Positions 18,024-26,419 of a stretch of 52,174 nt of DNA are shown one piece after another. A program made the position numbers and the translations under genes. The DNA comes from Clostridia bacterium (GTDB lineage Bacteria; Bacillota; Clostridia; Oscillospirales; Acutalibacteraceae), in contig JAFXCQ010000029.1 of NCBI GenBank assembly GCA_017521425.1, forward strand, positions 1 to 52,174. The letters run 5' to 3'. Under the pieces are notes generated by a model. The model was given only the letters and a program-made list of their open reading frames with translations. It was not told where the DNA came from and searched no databases. Position 1 is the stretch's first letter. The number at the start of each line of letters is the position of its first letter.

Positions 18024-20477
18024 TTACCGTATTTTTGATTTTGTACTTATCATACCAATTACTGAAAATACAAGTTGGGTAATAATAAGTGGTATTATTG
18101 AAAGCTCCGCACCACCCGATATAAATGAGAAGGTTGCAGCTAAAGCAACACCAATTGCTATTGCACCAGTCTGAATAACTATTGAAGAACGCTTTATTTT
18201 ACCTAAAGCAAGTGCTGAAGCAACTGCGTGTAAATAAGACGAGCGTTTACCGTTATGCATTAAAACTGAATCACCTGCGGTGCGTTTTTCATTAACATAG
18301 CTATTTAAAATATCACCTGAAACAGCGCTGATAACCTTAACCCCACTATTAGGAATTGAAAGGCTTGAAGCAACCATATTATCAGTTATATTTGCATCAT
18401 CGGTTCTTAAAAGAAGTGATATACTTTCTCTTTCAATGCGTTTGAGAAGTCTTGCATTTTCCTGATTTACATCATAACTTACAATAAACATAGCGCCAAG
18501 CTTGCCTTCTATTGCAAGGAATACAGGATATCTGCCATCGTGTGTATATCTGTCAACGAAAGACCTATCAGGCACTTCAACATTATGATTTCTTAACAAG
18601 TCATAGCTACCTACAAGAACTCTTCTGTTCTGAACCCATGCAGAAAGTCCTAATTTATCTTCATAAGCTAAAGTATCAACAGGCGGAAATAATTCGACCC
18701 TGTTCATAACTATTCTCTTAAACAAATTACCTAACGGACCACCTGATGCTACAACTAAAGCTCCTGCATTAAGAATTGCGTCGTCAGCTTTCATAGAATG
18801 GAATGTTTTAATACCGAAAACATTACCACCATCTTCGTCAAAAACATCGGTAGAATCAACTGTAATACCATTGGCAACTGCACACATTCTGTTTGCTTCC
18901 CAGCCTGTAATTACGCTACCCTTTTTAAGAAGCTTCGCTGAAAGCTTGTTTATTGCTAAATTGTCGCAAAGGAACATAAAGCAAGGTGCAGAAATTGCTA
19001 AAACTGCCGCAAATGAGCTTATACCATTAAAGACATTTTTTGAAATAATAGTTGTTATTACTCCGACTATTAAAGCTGCAAAAACCGTAATTGGCACAGT
19101 TCTTTTGTTAAGCTCATCAGATGGGTAATACTTTTTAGAAAGCTCTAAAAATCTGCCTGGGAAATTTGTTTTTTGAGAAGCTAAAATTATCGGTTCATCC
19201 AATAAAAGCCCTCTGCCTATTTCAAAAGCAGTTTCTTTTCTTTCTATATGTGAAATAGAATAAAGTTCATTTTCTGTCACTACTGCGAAATTTTTTCTTA
19301 ATCTTTTTGCTTCTAAATAACTTGCGAAGCAGTTGAACACAAGTGGTAAAACTGCAACCGCCGAATATAACGAAAGTCTGTTTTCAAATGGAAGCAACGC
19401 AAAAAAGAATGAAAAATTCTGTAAAAGTACCGCAATAAGAGCAACTGCACAACCTGAATTTCTGTTGAATTTTAAGCCCTTGAAGGATTTCAGTCCATCA
19501 AAAATCAAATCTTTACTTACAAAACATGCAACAAGTGTGACAAAAAAGCTTAAAAGTATAACAGGCAACTCATTTTTATGAACAAGAGAATTCGGCAAAT
19601 AAATCGCACTTGCCACTAATGAAAGTATAACTAATAAAACAAAACACGCAAAAGTAACACCTGTATTTATCAGTGCTTTCTTTTCTTGCTTTTTTAAATT
19701 GAACTCAACCTTGAATTTATCATTTACATTTCTGTATTCATCAAGACCGAATTTTATGCCATTATCATTTTCTGTTACATCTTGCTCTGGCTCAGTGCTT
19801 ACCACAAAGCCCTCTATTTTTTTGCGTCTTTTTCTGATAAGCTCTCTTTCGACCTCTTCTTCGTCAACAATCAACACATCATCCTCTGTGTTGAAGCCCT
19901 CAAAAGAAAGCTGCATATCATCCTCTTCGATAAGCTCGGTTTCTTCTGCACTGCCATCAGTAACCGCCAATGAGCGAAGACCTACTGTTCTGCTGTTTTT
20001 AATTTCTTTGGTTGACTCTTCCTTCTTTTGCTCCTCGCGAAGAATGTCTTCAGAAACTAAAATAGGTATAGGCTCTAATTCCTTTGTACCTTTGAAATTA
20101 CTTGCTACCTTTACAAACCCACCGCGTTCATAAGGCTGCTCACCTGCGGGAATAAACTTATGTTCAGCAGTTTTTTGTAAATTGTGCATCGGCTTATTGA
20201 GAAAACGGTCACGATATTTATCGCTTTCAAGTGCAGTAAAGGCTATTGTTGCACCATCTACACCTGACCTTTCAACCGTTGTAGTTTTTATTTTATGTTC
20301 AATATCTTCGTTATAAACAGGTCTAGGGTCAACAGATTCGGACTTGTTTATTGTGGGTGCAACCTGTTCCGGTTCAAAATCCTTTTCAGAAGAAATACCA
20401 CTATCCTGTAAAAGCTCATCTATTTCTTCAAATGTCCATTTTCTGTTACTTCCAGTACCGTAAAAATCATCGTACAA
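18024..20477 (-). CDS. Degenerate P-type ATPase-like membrane protein
   Basis: 817 residues. The first ~265 are acidic and low in hydrophobics, probably disordered. They are followed by pairs of membrane helices and then a region laid out like a P1B-type ATPase. The membrane Cys-Pro-Cys motif reads S-A-PC (ISAPCFMFLCDN). The phosphorylation loop DKTGT reads D541-S-T-D-V, and the TGDN motif reads TDDAN. The hinge motif GDGxNDxP cannot be found. ATP-driven transport is therefore unlikely, and a structural or regulatory role is more plausible. The start is a TTG with GGTG upstream; no in-frame ATG suits. It is the last gene of the parA-parB-serS-rlmB group, 40 nt after rlmB. Confidence 0.6.
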   Translation of the reverse strand: MYDDFYGTGSNRKWTFEEIDELLQDSGISSEKDFEPEQVAPTINKSESVDPRPVYNEDIEHKIKTTTVERSGVDGATIAFTALESDKYRDRFLNKPMHNLQKTAEHKFIPAGEQPYERGGFVKVASNFKGTKELEPIPILVSEDILREEQKKEESTKEIKNSRTVGLRSLAVTDGSAEETELIEEDDMQLSFEGFNTEDDVLIVDEEEVERELIRKRRKKIEGFVVSTEPEQDVTENDNGIKFGLDEYRNVNDKFKVEFNLKKQEKKALINTGVTFACFVLLVILSLVASAIYLPNSLVHKNELPVILLSFFVTLVACFVSKDLIFDGLKSFKGLKFNRNSGCAVALIAVLLQNFSFFFALLPFENRLSLYSAVAVLPLVFNCFASYLEAKRLRKNFAVVTENELYSISHIERKETAFEIGRGLLLDEPIILASQKTNFPGRFLELSKKYYPSDELNKRTVPITVFAALIVGVITTIISKNVFNGISSFAAVLAISAPCFMFLCDNLAINKLSAKLLKKGSVITGWEANRMCAVANGITVDSTDVFDEDGGNVFGIKTFHSMKADDAILNAGALVVASGGPLGNLFKRIVMNRVELFPPVDTLAYEDKLGLSAWVQNRRVLVGSYDLLRNHNVEVPDRSFVDRYTHDGRYPVFLAIEGKLGAMFIVSYDVNQENARLLKRIERESISLLLRTDDANITDNMVASSLSIPNSGVKVISAVSGDILNSYVNEKRTAGDSVLMHNGKRSSYLHAVASALALGKIKRSSIVIQTGAIAIGVALAATFSFISGGAELSIIPLIITQLVFSVIGMISTKSKIR

Positions 20478-20517
20478 ATCTGTTCACCTACCTTTTGAAA
20501 AAAATACTAAATTCATC

Positions 20518-21288
20518 TTAATCTCTCTGACGAGATACCTCATACATCAGAATACCTGCGGCAACTGACGCGTTGAGAGAATTTATTTTGCCTTTCATAG
20601 GCATTGAAAGTGTAACATCACACTTTTCTTTAACGAGTCTGCCGACACCATTGCCCTCAGAACCAATTACAAGTGCAATTGCACCTTTTAAATTACTTTT
20701 ATAGAAAGGCTCGCCATCCATATCTGCACAGTAAACCCATACACCGCGTTTTTTGAGCTCATCAATAGTCTGTGGAATATTTGTAACTCTCGCAACGTGC
20801 ATAAATTCAACTGCACCAGCAGAAGTTTTTGCTACTGTAAAGCTTAAGGATGCACTTCTGCGTTTTGGAATAATAACACCGTGAGCCCCTGCCGCTTCTG
20901 CTGTACGGATAATTGCACCCAAATTATGAGGGTCTTCAATTTCATCACAGATAATTATGAAAGGTGGCTCATCTCTTTCTTCTGCAGTAGCAAAAATATC
21001 TTCAATAGAAGAATATTCTTTTACCGCACCCATAGCCGCAATTCCTTGATGATTGTTGTGGCCACAAATAAAGTCGAGTTTTTTTGCATCAACCTCTTTG
21101 ATTACTATTCCTGCTTTTTTTGCATCTGCAACTATTTTAGGAATAGAGCCACTTCTGTCACCACGTGCAACCATTATGCTATCAAGCGGTCTGCCACTTT
21201 TTATTGCTTCGGCAACTGAATTTCTGCCGAATATAACATCTTTTTCATTTTCTCTTTCGTTATTAAGAGAAGCGTCATTTTTTAACAT
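20518..21288 (-). CDS. rlmB: 23S rRNA 2'-O-ribose methyltransferase (TrmH/SpoU family)
   Basis: Methylates a ribose in 23S rRNA (G2251 in E. coli) using S-adenosylmethionine. The N-terminal substrate-binding domain (VIFGRNSVAEAIKSGRPLDSIMVARGD, and FICGHNNHQGIAAM) is followed by the SPOUT knot with its three motifs: DEIEDPHNLGAIIRTAEAAGAHGVIIPKRRSA (motif 1; key residues N-L-G-A-I-x-R), ALVIGSEGNGV (motif 2) and LSMPMKGKINSLNASVAAGI (motif 3). At 256 residues it is of normal length. It lies 18 nt downstream of serS in the same direction. Confidence 0.92.
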   Translation of the reverse strand: MLKNDASLNNERENEKDVIFGRNSVAEAIKSGRPLDSIMVARGDRSGSIPKIVADAKKAGIVIKEVDAKKLDFICGHNNHQGIAAMGAVKEYSSIEDIFATAEERDEPPFIIICDEIEDPHNLGAIIRTAEAAGAHGVIIPKRRSASLSFTVAKTSAGAVEFMHVARVTNIPQTIDELKKRGVWVYCADMDGEPFYKSNLKGAIALVIGSEGNGVGRLVKEKCDVTLSMPMKGKINSLNASVAAGILMYEVSRQRD

Positions 21289-21306
21289 ATTCTGAAATCC
21301 TTAAAC

Positions 21307-22596
21307 TTATTTTGAATTAGGAATGAGTTTTTCTTTACCACCCATATATGGTCTTAATGCAACTGGAATATCAACTGTACCATCTTCATTAAGGTTGTTT
21401 TCAAGGAATGCAATCAACATTCTTGGTGGTGCTACAACTGTGTTGTTAAGTGTATGCGGGAAATATTTACCATCTTTACCGTTTACACGGATTTTAAGTC
21501 TTCTTGCCTGTGCGTCTGAAAGATTTGAGCAAGAGCCAACCTCGAAATATTTCTTCTGACGAGGGCTCCAGGCTTCAACATCAATTGACTTAACCTTTAA
21601 GTCTGCAAGGTCACCTGAACAACATTCAAGAGTTCTTACAGGAATATCGAGCGACTTGAAAAGGTCAACTGTGTTTTTCCAGAGATTCTCAAACCACATA
21701 GGACTTTCTTCTGGTTTACAAACAACTACCATTTCTTGTTTTTCAAACTGGTGTATTCTGTAAACACCGCGTTCTTCAATACCGTGAGCACCCTTTTCTT
21801 TTCTGAAGCAAGGTGAATAGCTTGTAAGTGTCTGTGGAAGCTTTTCTTCAGGAACAATCTGGTCAATGAATTTACCAATCATTGAGTGTTCACTTGTACC
21901 GATAAGGTAAAGGTCTTCACCTTCGATTTTGTACATCATAGCTTCCATTTCTGCAAAGCTCATAACACCTGTAACAACATCGCTTCTTATCATAAATGGT
22001 GGAATATAATATGTGAAACCACGGTCAATCATAAAATCTCTTGCGTAAGAGATTACTGCTGAATGAAGACGGGCAATATCGCCACAAAGGTAATAGAAGC
22101 CGTTACCTGCAACACGAGCAGCGCTATCTAAATCAATACCGTCAAAACTTTCCATAATTTCTCTGTGGTAAGGGATTTCAAAATCAGGTACTACCGGCTC
22201 ACCGAATTTTTCGAGTTCAACATTTTCGCTGTCATCTTTACCAATCGGAACACTTTCGTCAATGATATTAGGAATAACCATCATAATATCATTAACTTTT
22301 TTAGCATACTCTGCTTCATTTGCTTCTAATTCAGCTAACTTCTGGGCATCTTCTGAAACCTTCTTTTTCATTTCTTCTGCTTCTTCTTTTTTGCCCTGTG
22401 CCATAAGAGCACCAATCATCTTACTGTTTTTATTTCTTGAAGCTCTCAAATTATCTGCTTCGCCTTTAATAGCTCTGCTTTCTTTATCAAGTTCAATAAC
22501 TTCATCTACAAGTGGAAGCTTTTTGTCCTGAAATTTCTTTTTGATATTTTCTTTTACTACTTCTGGATTTTCTCTTAAAAATTTAATATCTATCAT
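21307..22596 (-). CDS. serS: Seryl-tRNA synthetase
   Basis: Charges tRNA-Ser with serine. Class II synthetase. The N-terminal long coiled coil (residues ~25-110, ELDKESRAIKGEADNLRASRNK, then KKEEAEEMKKKVSEDAQKLAELEANEAEY) binds the long variable arm of tRNA-Ser. The catalytic core carries motif 2 (SPCFRKEKGAHG..ERGVYRIHQFEKQE) and motif 3 (NNTVVAPPRMLIAFLENN). The TSEHSMIGKF segment replaces the more usual TAE seen in many SerRS. The 429-residue length is normal. There is no T-box in its leader; it is transcribed behind parB with a 22-nt gap. Confidence 0.95.
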   Translation of the reverse strand: MIDIKFLRENPEVVKENIKKKFQDKKLPLVDEVIELDKESRAIKGEADNLRASRNKNSKMIGALMAQGKKEEAEEMKKKVSEDAQKLAELEANEAEYAKKVNDIMMVIPNIIDESVPIGKDDSENVELEKFGEPVVPDFEIPYHREIMESFDGIDLDSAARVAGNGFYYLCGDIARLHSAVISYARDFMIDRGFTYYIPPFMIRSDVVTGVMSFAEMEAMMYKIEGEDLYLIGTSEHSMIGKFIDQIVPEEKLPQTLTSYSPCFRKEKGAHGIEERGVYRIHQFEKQEMVVVCKPEESPMWFENLWKNTVDLFKSLDIPVRTLECCSGDLADLKVKSIDVEAWSPRQKKYFEVGSCSNLSDAQARRLKIRVNGKDGKYFPHTLNNTVVAPPRMLIAFLENNLNEDGTVDIPVALRPYMGGKEKLIPNSK

Positions 22597-22618
22597 CTGG
22601 AATTACCTACCTCTAAAA

Positions 22619-23473
22619 TTATTCATTGTCAAATATTTTAATAAGCTTCTTTAAATCTTCATCGTCAAAGAATTCGATTTCAATTGCACCTTTTTTGGTT
22701 GACTTTGTAACTCTTACTTTTCTCTGTAAAACATCACTTAAAGCAAGTTCGACTTCATCATAATAAGGATTTCTCTTTTTTGTCTTTTTACCCGTAGGCT
22801 CTGTTTTTATTTGCTTTCTTGCAAGTCTTTCAGTTTCTCTTACAGAAATATCTTCTTTTACAACTAACTTCGCAAGTTCAATTTTTGCTTTATCATCTTC
22901 TAATGTTAAAAGTGCTCTTGCGTGACCTGCTGAAAGCTCTTTAGATGAAATCAATTTTATAATTTCTTCCGGTAATGTGAGAAGTCTTAATGCGTTAGCA
23001 ATTGCAGGACGGGAAGCACCGACAAGATTTGAAATTTCTTCTTGTGTATAGTCATACTTTTCAGAAAGTTCTTTATAGCCTAATGCTTCTTCAATCGGGT
23101 CTAAATCTTCACGTTGTAAGTTTTCGACTAAAGCAAGCTCGGCTACCTGTGCATCAGTTAATTCTTTAATAACAACAGGAACTTCAGTAAGACCTGCCAT
23201 ACGGGATGCTCTCCAGCGTCTTTCACCTGCTACTAACTGATAACTGCCGTCTGGCATAGGGCGGACTAAAAGCGGTTGAATAACACCGTGAAGCTCAATA
23301 CTGTGTGAAAGCTCTGCCAAAGCTTCTTCATCAAAGTTTTTTCTTGGTTGATTTTTGTTAGGTTCGATTTCTGAAAGCTTTAATTTTACTGCACTTGAAG
23401 AACCAAGTTCTTCAGTAGCATTATCTATAAAAAGTTCATCTAAACCTTTACCTAAACCTTTTTTCTTTGCCAT
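22619..23473 (-). CDS. parB: Chromosome-partitioning protein ParB/Spo0J
   Basis: CTP-dependent DNA clamp that loads on parS sites and spreads to organise the origin region. The order is: N-terminal Lys-rich ParA-contact peptide (MAKKKGLGKGLDELF), the CTPase/ParB domain (IEPNKNQPRKNFDEEALAELSHSIELHGVIQPL, with the catalytic-box GERRWRASRMAGL), the helix-turn-helix (YTQEEISNLVGASRPAIANALRLL) and a short C-terminal dimer domain. It is transcribed with parA, 12 nt downstream. I looked for a TGTTTCACGTGAAACA-type parS site and saw none in the window. Confidence 0.95.
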   Translation of the reverse strand: MAKKKGLGKGLDELFIDNATEELGSSSAVKLKLSEIEPNKNQPRKNFDEEALAELSHSIELHGVIQPLLVRPMPDGSYQLVAGERRWRASRMAGLTEVPVVIKELTDAQVAELALVENLQREDLDPIEEALGYKELSEKYDYTQEEISNLVGASRPAIANALRLLTLPEEIIKLISSKELSAGHARALLTLEDDKAKIELAKLVVKEDISVRETERLARKQIKTEPTGKKTKKRNPYYDEVELALSDVLQRKVRVTKSTKKGAIEIEFFDDEDLKKLIKIFDNE

Positions 23474-23485
23474 ATATAATGCTCC

Positions 23486-24250
23486 TTATTTCTGCATCTT
23501 TAAAAATTCTTCTGCTAAATTATTGTAGCTTTCTGCACCCTTTGAACCCCTGTCATAATAAAGAACAGGCTCACCAAAGGATGGTGCTTCTGAAAGACGG
23601 ACATTTCTTGGAATAACTGTTGCGTAAACTTTTTTAGGAAAGAAGTTTTTAACTTCGTCAACAACCTGTTGAGTTAAATTAAGTCTTCCGTCATACATTG
23701 TAAGTAAAACGCCCTCTAACTCCAAATATTCGTTGTAAAGCCTTTTAACAGTTCTTACTGTCGCCATAAGCTGTGAAAGACCTTCGAGTGCATAATATTC
23801 ACATTGAATAGGTACAATAAATGAATCAGAAGCGTTAAGTGCGTTTATAGTAATTAAACCTAAAGACGGTGGACAATCAAAGAAAACGAAATCATAATTC
23901 TCCTGAATTGGTGCAATTGCCTTTTTAAGTAAAGACTCTCTGCCTTCTAAGGTTGCCATTTCAAGTTCAGCACCCGCTAAATTCATATTTGACGGAATAA
24001 CATCAACACCCTGATATTTAGTTTTGATTACTGCATTTTTTGCTTCTTCTGAATTTATTAAAAGCTCATAAGATGTAGCGGTAAGACCTTTTCTCTGAAT
24101 ACCATAACCACTTGTTGTGTTACCCTGTGGGTCAATATCTATAAGCAAAACTTTTTTGCCCATAGCACCTAAAGCGGCAACTAAGTTTACGGCACTCGTT
24201 GTCTTACCAACACCACCCTTCTGATTAACAATCGAAATAATTTTCGCCAT
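23486..24250 (-). CDS. parA: Chromosome-partitioning ATPase ParA/Soj
   Basis: Deviant-Walker ATPase that works with ParB in origin segregation and replication control. The start is the Met at 24250: GGAAGGAG lies 7 nt upstream and it opens on IISIVNQKGGVGKTTSAVNLVAALG, which holds the deviant Walker A with its signature lysine. A longer in-frame extension (to 24397) is AT-rich and unsupported. Other motifs: LLIDIDPQGNTTSGYGI, FVFFDCPPSLGLITINAL, PIQCEYYALEGLSQL, and VYATVIPRNVRLSEAPSFGEP at the end. It is 254 residues long. It is the first gene of the parA-parB-serS-rlmB-ATPase-like group. Confidence 0.95.
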   Translation of the reverse strand: MAKIISIVNQKGGVGKTTSAVNLVAALGAMGKKVLLIDIDPQGNTTSGYGIQRKGLTATSYELLINSEEAKNAVIKTKYQGVDVIPSNMNLAGAELEMATLEGRESLLKKAIAPIQENYDFVFFDCPPSLGLITINALNASDSFIVPIQCEYYALEGLSQLMATVRTVKRLYNEYLELEGVLLTMYDGRLNLTQQVVDEVKNFFPKKVYATVIPRNVRLSEAPSFGEPVLYYDRGSKGAESYNNLAEEFLKMQK

Positions 24251-24439
24251 TTTAATTCTCCTTCCAAAAAGAATTAACACATAATTTTCCATAATAATAT
24301 AATTAAGATATATTATATCATAATAGTAATGAAAATGGAATAGAATAAAACAAAAAATTCGATGTTTTTTTGCAAAATATTCAACAAAATTTAACACAAT
24401 TTATGAATTATATTTTCACATTCAAAAAACACAAAACTC

Positions 24440-24468
24440 TTGACAATAAACGCTCTTATATGTATAAT
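24440..24468 (+). promoter_or_regulatory. tRNA-Thr promoter, perfect consensus
   Basis: TTGACA (24440-24445), 17-bp spacer, TATAAT (24463-24468): a fully consensus sigma-A promoter 21 nt before the tRNA. Confidence 0.85.
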
Positions 24469-24489
24469 AACTGTGCAATTAAATATTGT

Positions 24490-24562
<73 letters not shown>

Positions 24563-24565
<3 letters not shown>

Positions 24566-24608
24566 CAACAAAAATCCGTACACAAAAGTGTGCGGATTTT
24601 TGTTGTGG
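24563..24608 (+). terminator. tRNA-Thr terminator
   Basis: CAACAAAAATCCGTACAC pairs with GTGTGCGGATTTTTGTTG around AAAA, starting at the tRNA CCA end. Confidence 0.85.
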
Positions 24609-24720
24609 AGCATTTATCTTATACTCCTTCAATTCTATATAATTTAAAAACTACAGCTTCTCCTTGCTCAATCCGTATTTTTATGATATAGTAGTAATAA
24701 ATTAAGAGGGAGGTGGCAAT

Positions 24721-25275
24721 ATGCTTAACATTAAACAAAACGACGAGCAAATAATTATAAAAGGCAATAATTTACGCAACGCACTCTATCTCATTATGGC
24801 ATCTATTATGTCCATTGCCGGCATTTTTGTTATTGCCGGTTTACTTCCCTTAGAAAACAATCACACATCAGAAGATATTTTAGTTTTAGTTTTTGTGATA
24901 ATATGGGAAGTATTATCAGTCTTCGCAGTTTTTAAAGGGATAAACGAATACAGCAAATATATCACTATAACAGATAAAACTATTTCTTGTTTTGCCTTAT
25001 TCAAAAAAGAAGTAGTACAATGGTGTGATGTTAAGGATTGGGGATTATCTTATTACGGTAATGGTGGACCAGGTAGTAATATCTATCATTTATATTTTTC
25101 AAAAAGTGTTTTTGAAGAAAAAAACGAATGCAAGAAAAAACTTAAAGGTAAACACCTGAAATTTGATGTATATGAAACCGATTACGAAAAAGTTGTCAAT
25201 GAAATCATTGCTTTTTGTGAGAAGCAAACTTCAGTAAGTCCGTTTATCGGTAAAAATAAATTTCACATAATATAA
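24721..25275 (+). CDS. Membrane protein with a PH-like C-terminal region
   Basis: 184 residues, function unknown. Two membrane helices (LYLIMASIMSIAGIFVIAGLL and ILVLVFVIIWEVLSVFAVF) are followed by a soluble region with the look of a bacterial PH-type domain (YITITDKTISCFALFKKEVVQWCDVKDWGL). The hydrophobic pair, followed by 'ITD..I....LFKK....W.DV' strands, resembles DUF304-like proteins, but I hold this loosely. GGGAGG lies upstream of the ATG. It is a single gene between tRNA-Thr and a bidirectional terminator. Confidence 0.6.
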   Translation: MLNIKQNDEQIIIKGNNLRNALYLIMASIMSIAGIFVIAGLLPLENNHTSEDILVLVFVIIWEVLSVFAVFKGINEYSKYITITDKTISCFALFKKEVVQWCDVKDWGLSYYGNGGPGSNIYHLYFSKSVFEEKNECKKKLKGKHLKFDVYETDYEKVVNEIIAFCEKQTSVSPFIGKNKFHII

Positions 25276-25280
25276 AACTA

Positions 25281-25320
25281 AAAAACCGGTCACTCCTCTT
25301 ACAGAGTGACCGGTTTTATT
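25281..25320. terminator. Bidirectional terminator
   Basis: AAAACCGGTCACTC pairs with GAGTGACCGGTTTT between convergent genes. Confidence 0.88.
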
Positions 25321-25326
25321 TATAAA

Positions 25327-26271
25327 TCATTCAAGAATCTTTGTACTGAGTGCTGCGCCCTTATTTTCTTTAGATGTTTTCTTAAGCACACCAATTGCAC
25401 CTAAAATTGCGAAAAGTGAACCGAGTGCTAAATCTACACAGAAGCCAGATACGAAATCTGCATATTCAGGGTCCTGGAAAAGATAGAAGAATGAAAAAAT
25501 CGCATCTACCAATGAACATTCCCAAGCAACCATAATAGTCGCAACATCACCAACGAACTGACCGAAAATCGCACCGAAAAGTGTAGCAATTAAAATAATA
25601 GGCATTTTTGCTTTGCAAACCTTACCACCCAATTTTTCGTAACCTTTTACTGCAAGGAAACCTATAAGAGCACCAATAATTGCAAAGAAATAACCAATAT
25701 AATAAGCAACTGCCCACACAAGACCACCAAGAAGTGCGCCTAAAACTGCACCTAAAACACCTTTACCAAGGTTCTTTTCTTCTGTTTCGTGTCTTGCCTG
25801 TTCTACATTTGCTCTTTCCATTAAAGAGCCTGAGCAACCATCGTGTACTCGGTGAGCCATACCGTTAATAAGTACTATTCTACTTGCGTCGGCAGCTTCA
25901 ATCTGATTACCACAAGCAGTACAGAAGCCATCACCAAGAACACCATTTTGTCTTAAGAAATTAGGTAAAAATTCAAGGAATGCTTTTATTACTTTCATAG
26001 TACCAATAGTATCGGTAATTTCAAATATAATACCTTCACGCATTAAACTGAAGCTTGCAACCCTGTATTCTTTTTTTGCACCTTGTGTCTGGAAAAACTC
26101 TGTTACCTTTCTTGCACTTTCGTCTGTAAATGCACCTGAAACAGAAATCTCTTTTATGCCATAACCCTCTTTAAGTGTTACCATATATCCACCAATAACA
26201 CCATAAGCTATACCATCAGAAACCTTCAAGCCTTTTTCGTTAGCGTAGTCTTTTAATCCTTTAGCTACCAT
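25327..26271 (-). CDS. Membrane protein with a zinc-binding cysteine pair, function unknown
   Basis: 314 residues that I cannot assign to a named family. Residues 1-~105 form a soluble alpha/beta region. A small cysteine motif follows (GFCTACGNQIEAAD, with a later HRVHDGCSGSL), which together could bind zinc. The second half has several membrane helices rich in Gly/Ala (GVLGAVLGALLGGLVWAVAYYIGYFFAIIGALIGFLAV, IILIATLFGAIFGQFVGD and a last one near residue 290). AAGGGGTT lies upstream of the ATG. It is divergent from the permuted GH3 gene. Similar cytosolic-domain plus Gly-rich membrane proteins are common in Clostridia. Confidence 0.6.
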   Translation of the reverse strand: MVAKGLKDYANEKGLKVSDGIAYGVIGGYMVTLKEGYGIKEISVSGAFTDESARKVTEFFQTQGAKKEYRVASFSLMREGIIFEITDTIGTMKVIKAFLEFLPNFLRQNGVLGDGFCTACGNQIEAADASRIVLINGMAHRVHDGCSGSLMERANVEQARHETEEKNLGKGVLGAVLGALLGGLVWAVAYYIGYFFAIIGALIGFLAVKGYEKLGGKVCKAKMPIILIATLFGAIFGQFVGDVATIMVAWECSLVDAIFSFFYLFQDPEYADFVSGFCVDLALGSLFAILGAIGVLKKTSKENKGAALSTKILE

Positions 26272-26360
26272 TTAATTTAACCCCTTTTCTAATAGAATAG
26301 AAAAACTATAACATAAAGGACTACAAAAAGCAACATTTTTCTATCATTTTCTTAAAATCA

Positions 26361-26389
26361 TTGACCAAATTATAATTTATAAGTATAAT
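26361..26389 (+). promoter_or_regulatory. Promoter of the permuted GH3 gene
   Basis: TTGACC (26361-26366), 17-bp spacer, TATAAT (26384-26389); AGGGGTGG precedes the ATG at 26420. Confidence 0.75.
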
Positions 26390-26419
26390 AATAAAAGAAC
26401 TAAAAAGGGGTGGATCAAA

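Noticed and set aside
22619-24250. A parS site close to parAB.
   Set aside because: I scanned for TGTTTCACGTGAAACA-like palindromes and found no convincing match; a systematic pattern search would be needed to exclude divergent sites.
23486-24397. N-terminally extended ParA starting at 24397.
   Set aside because: The extension is AT-rich, lacks a ribosome site and family similarity, and the Met at 24250 has GGAAGGAG in place.
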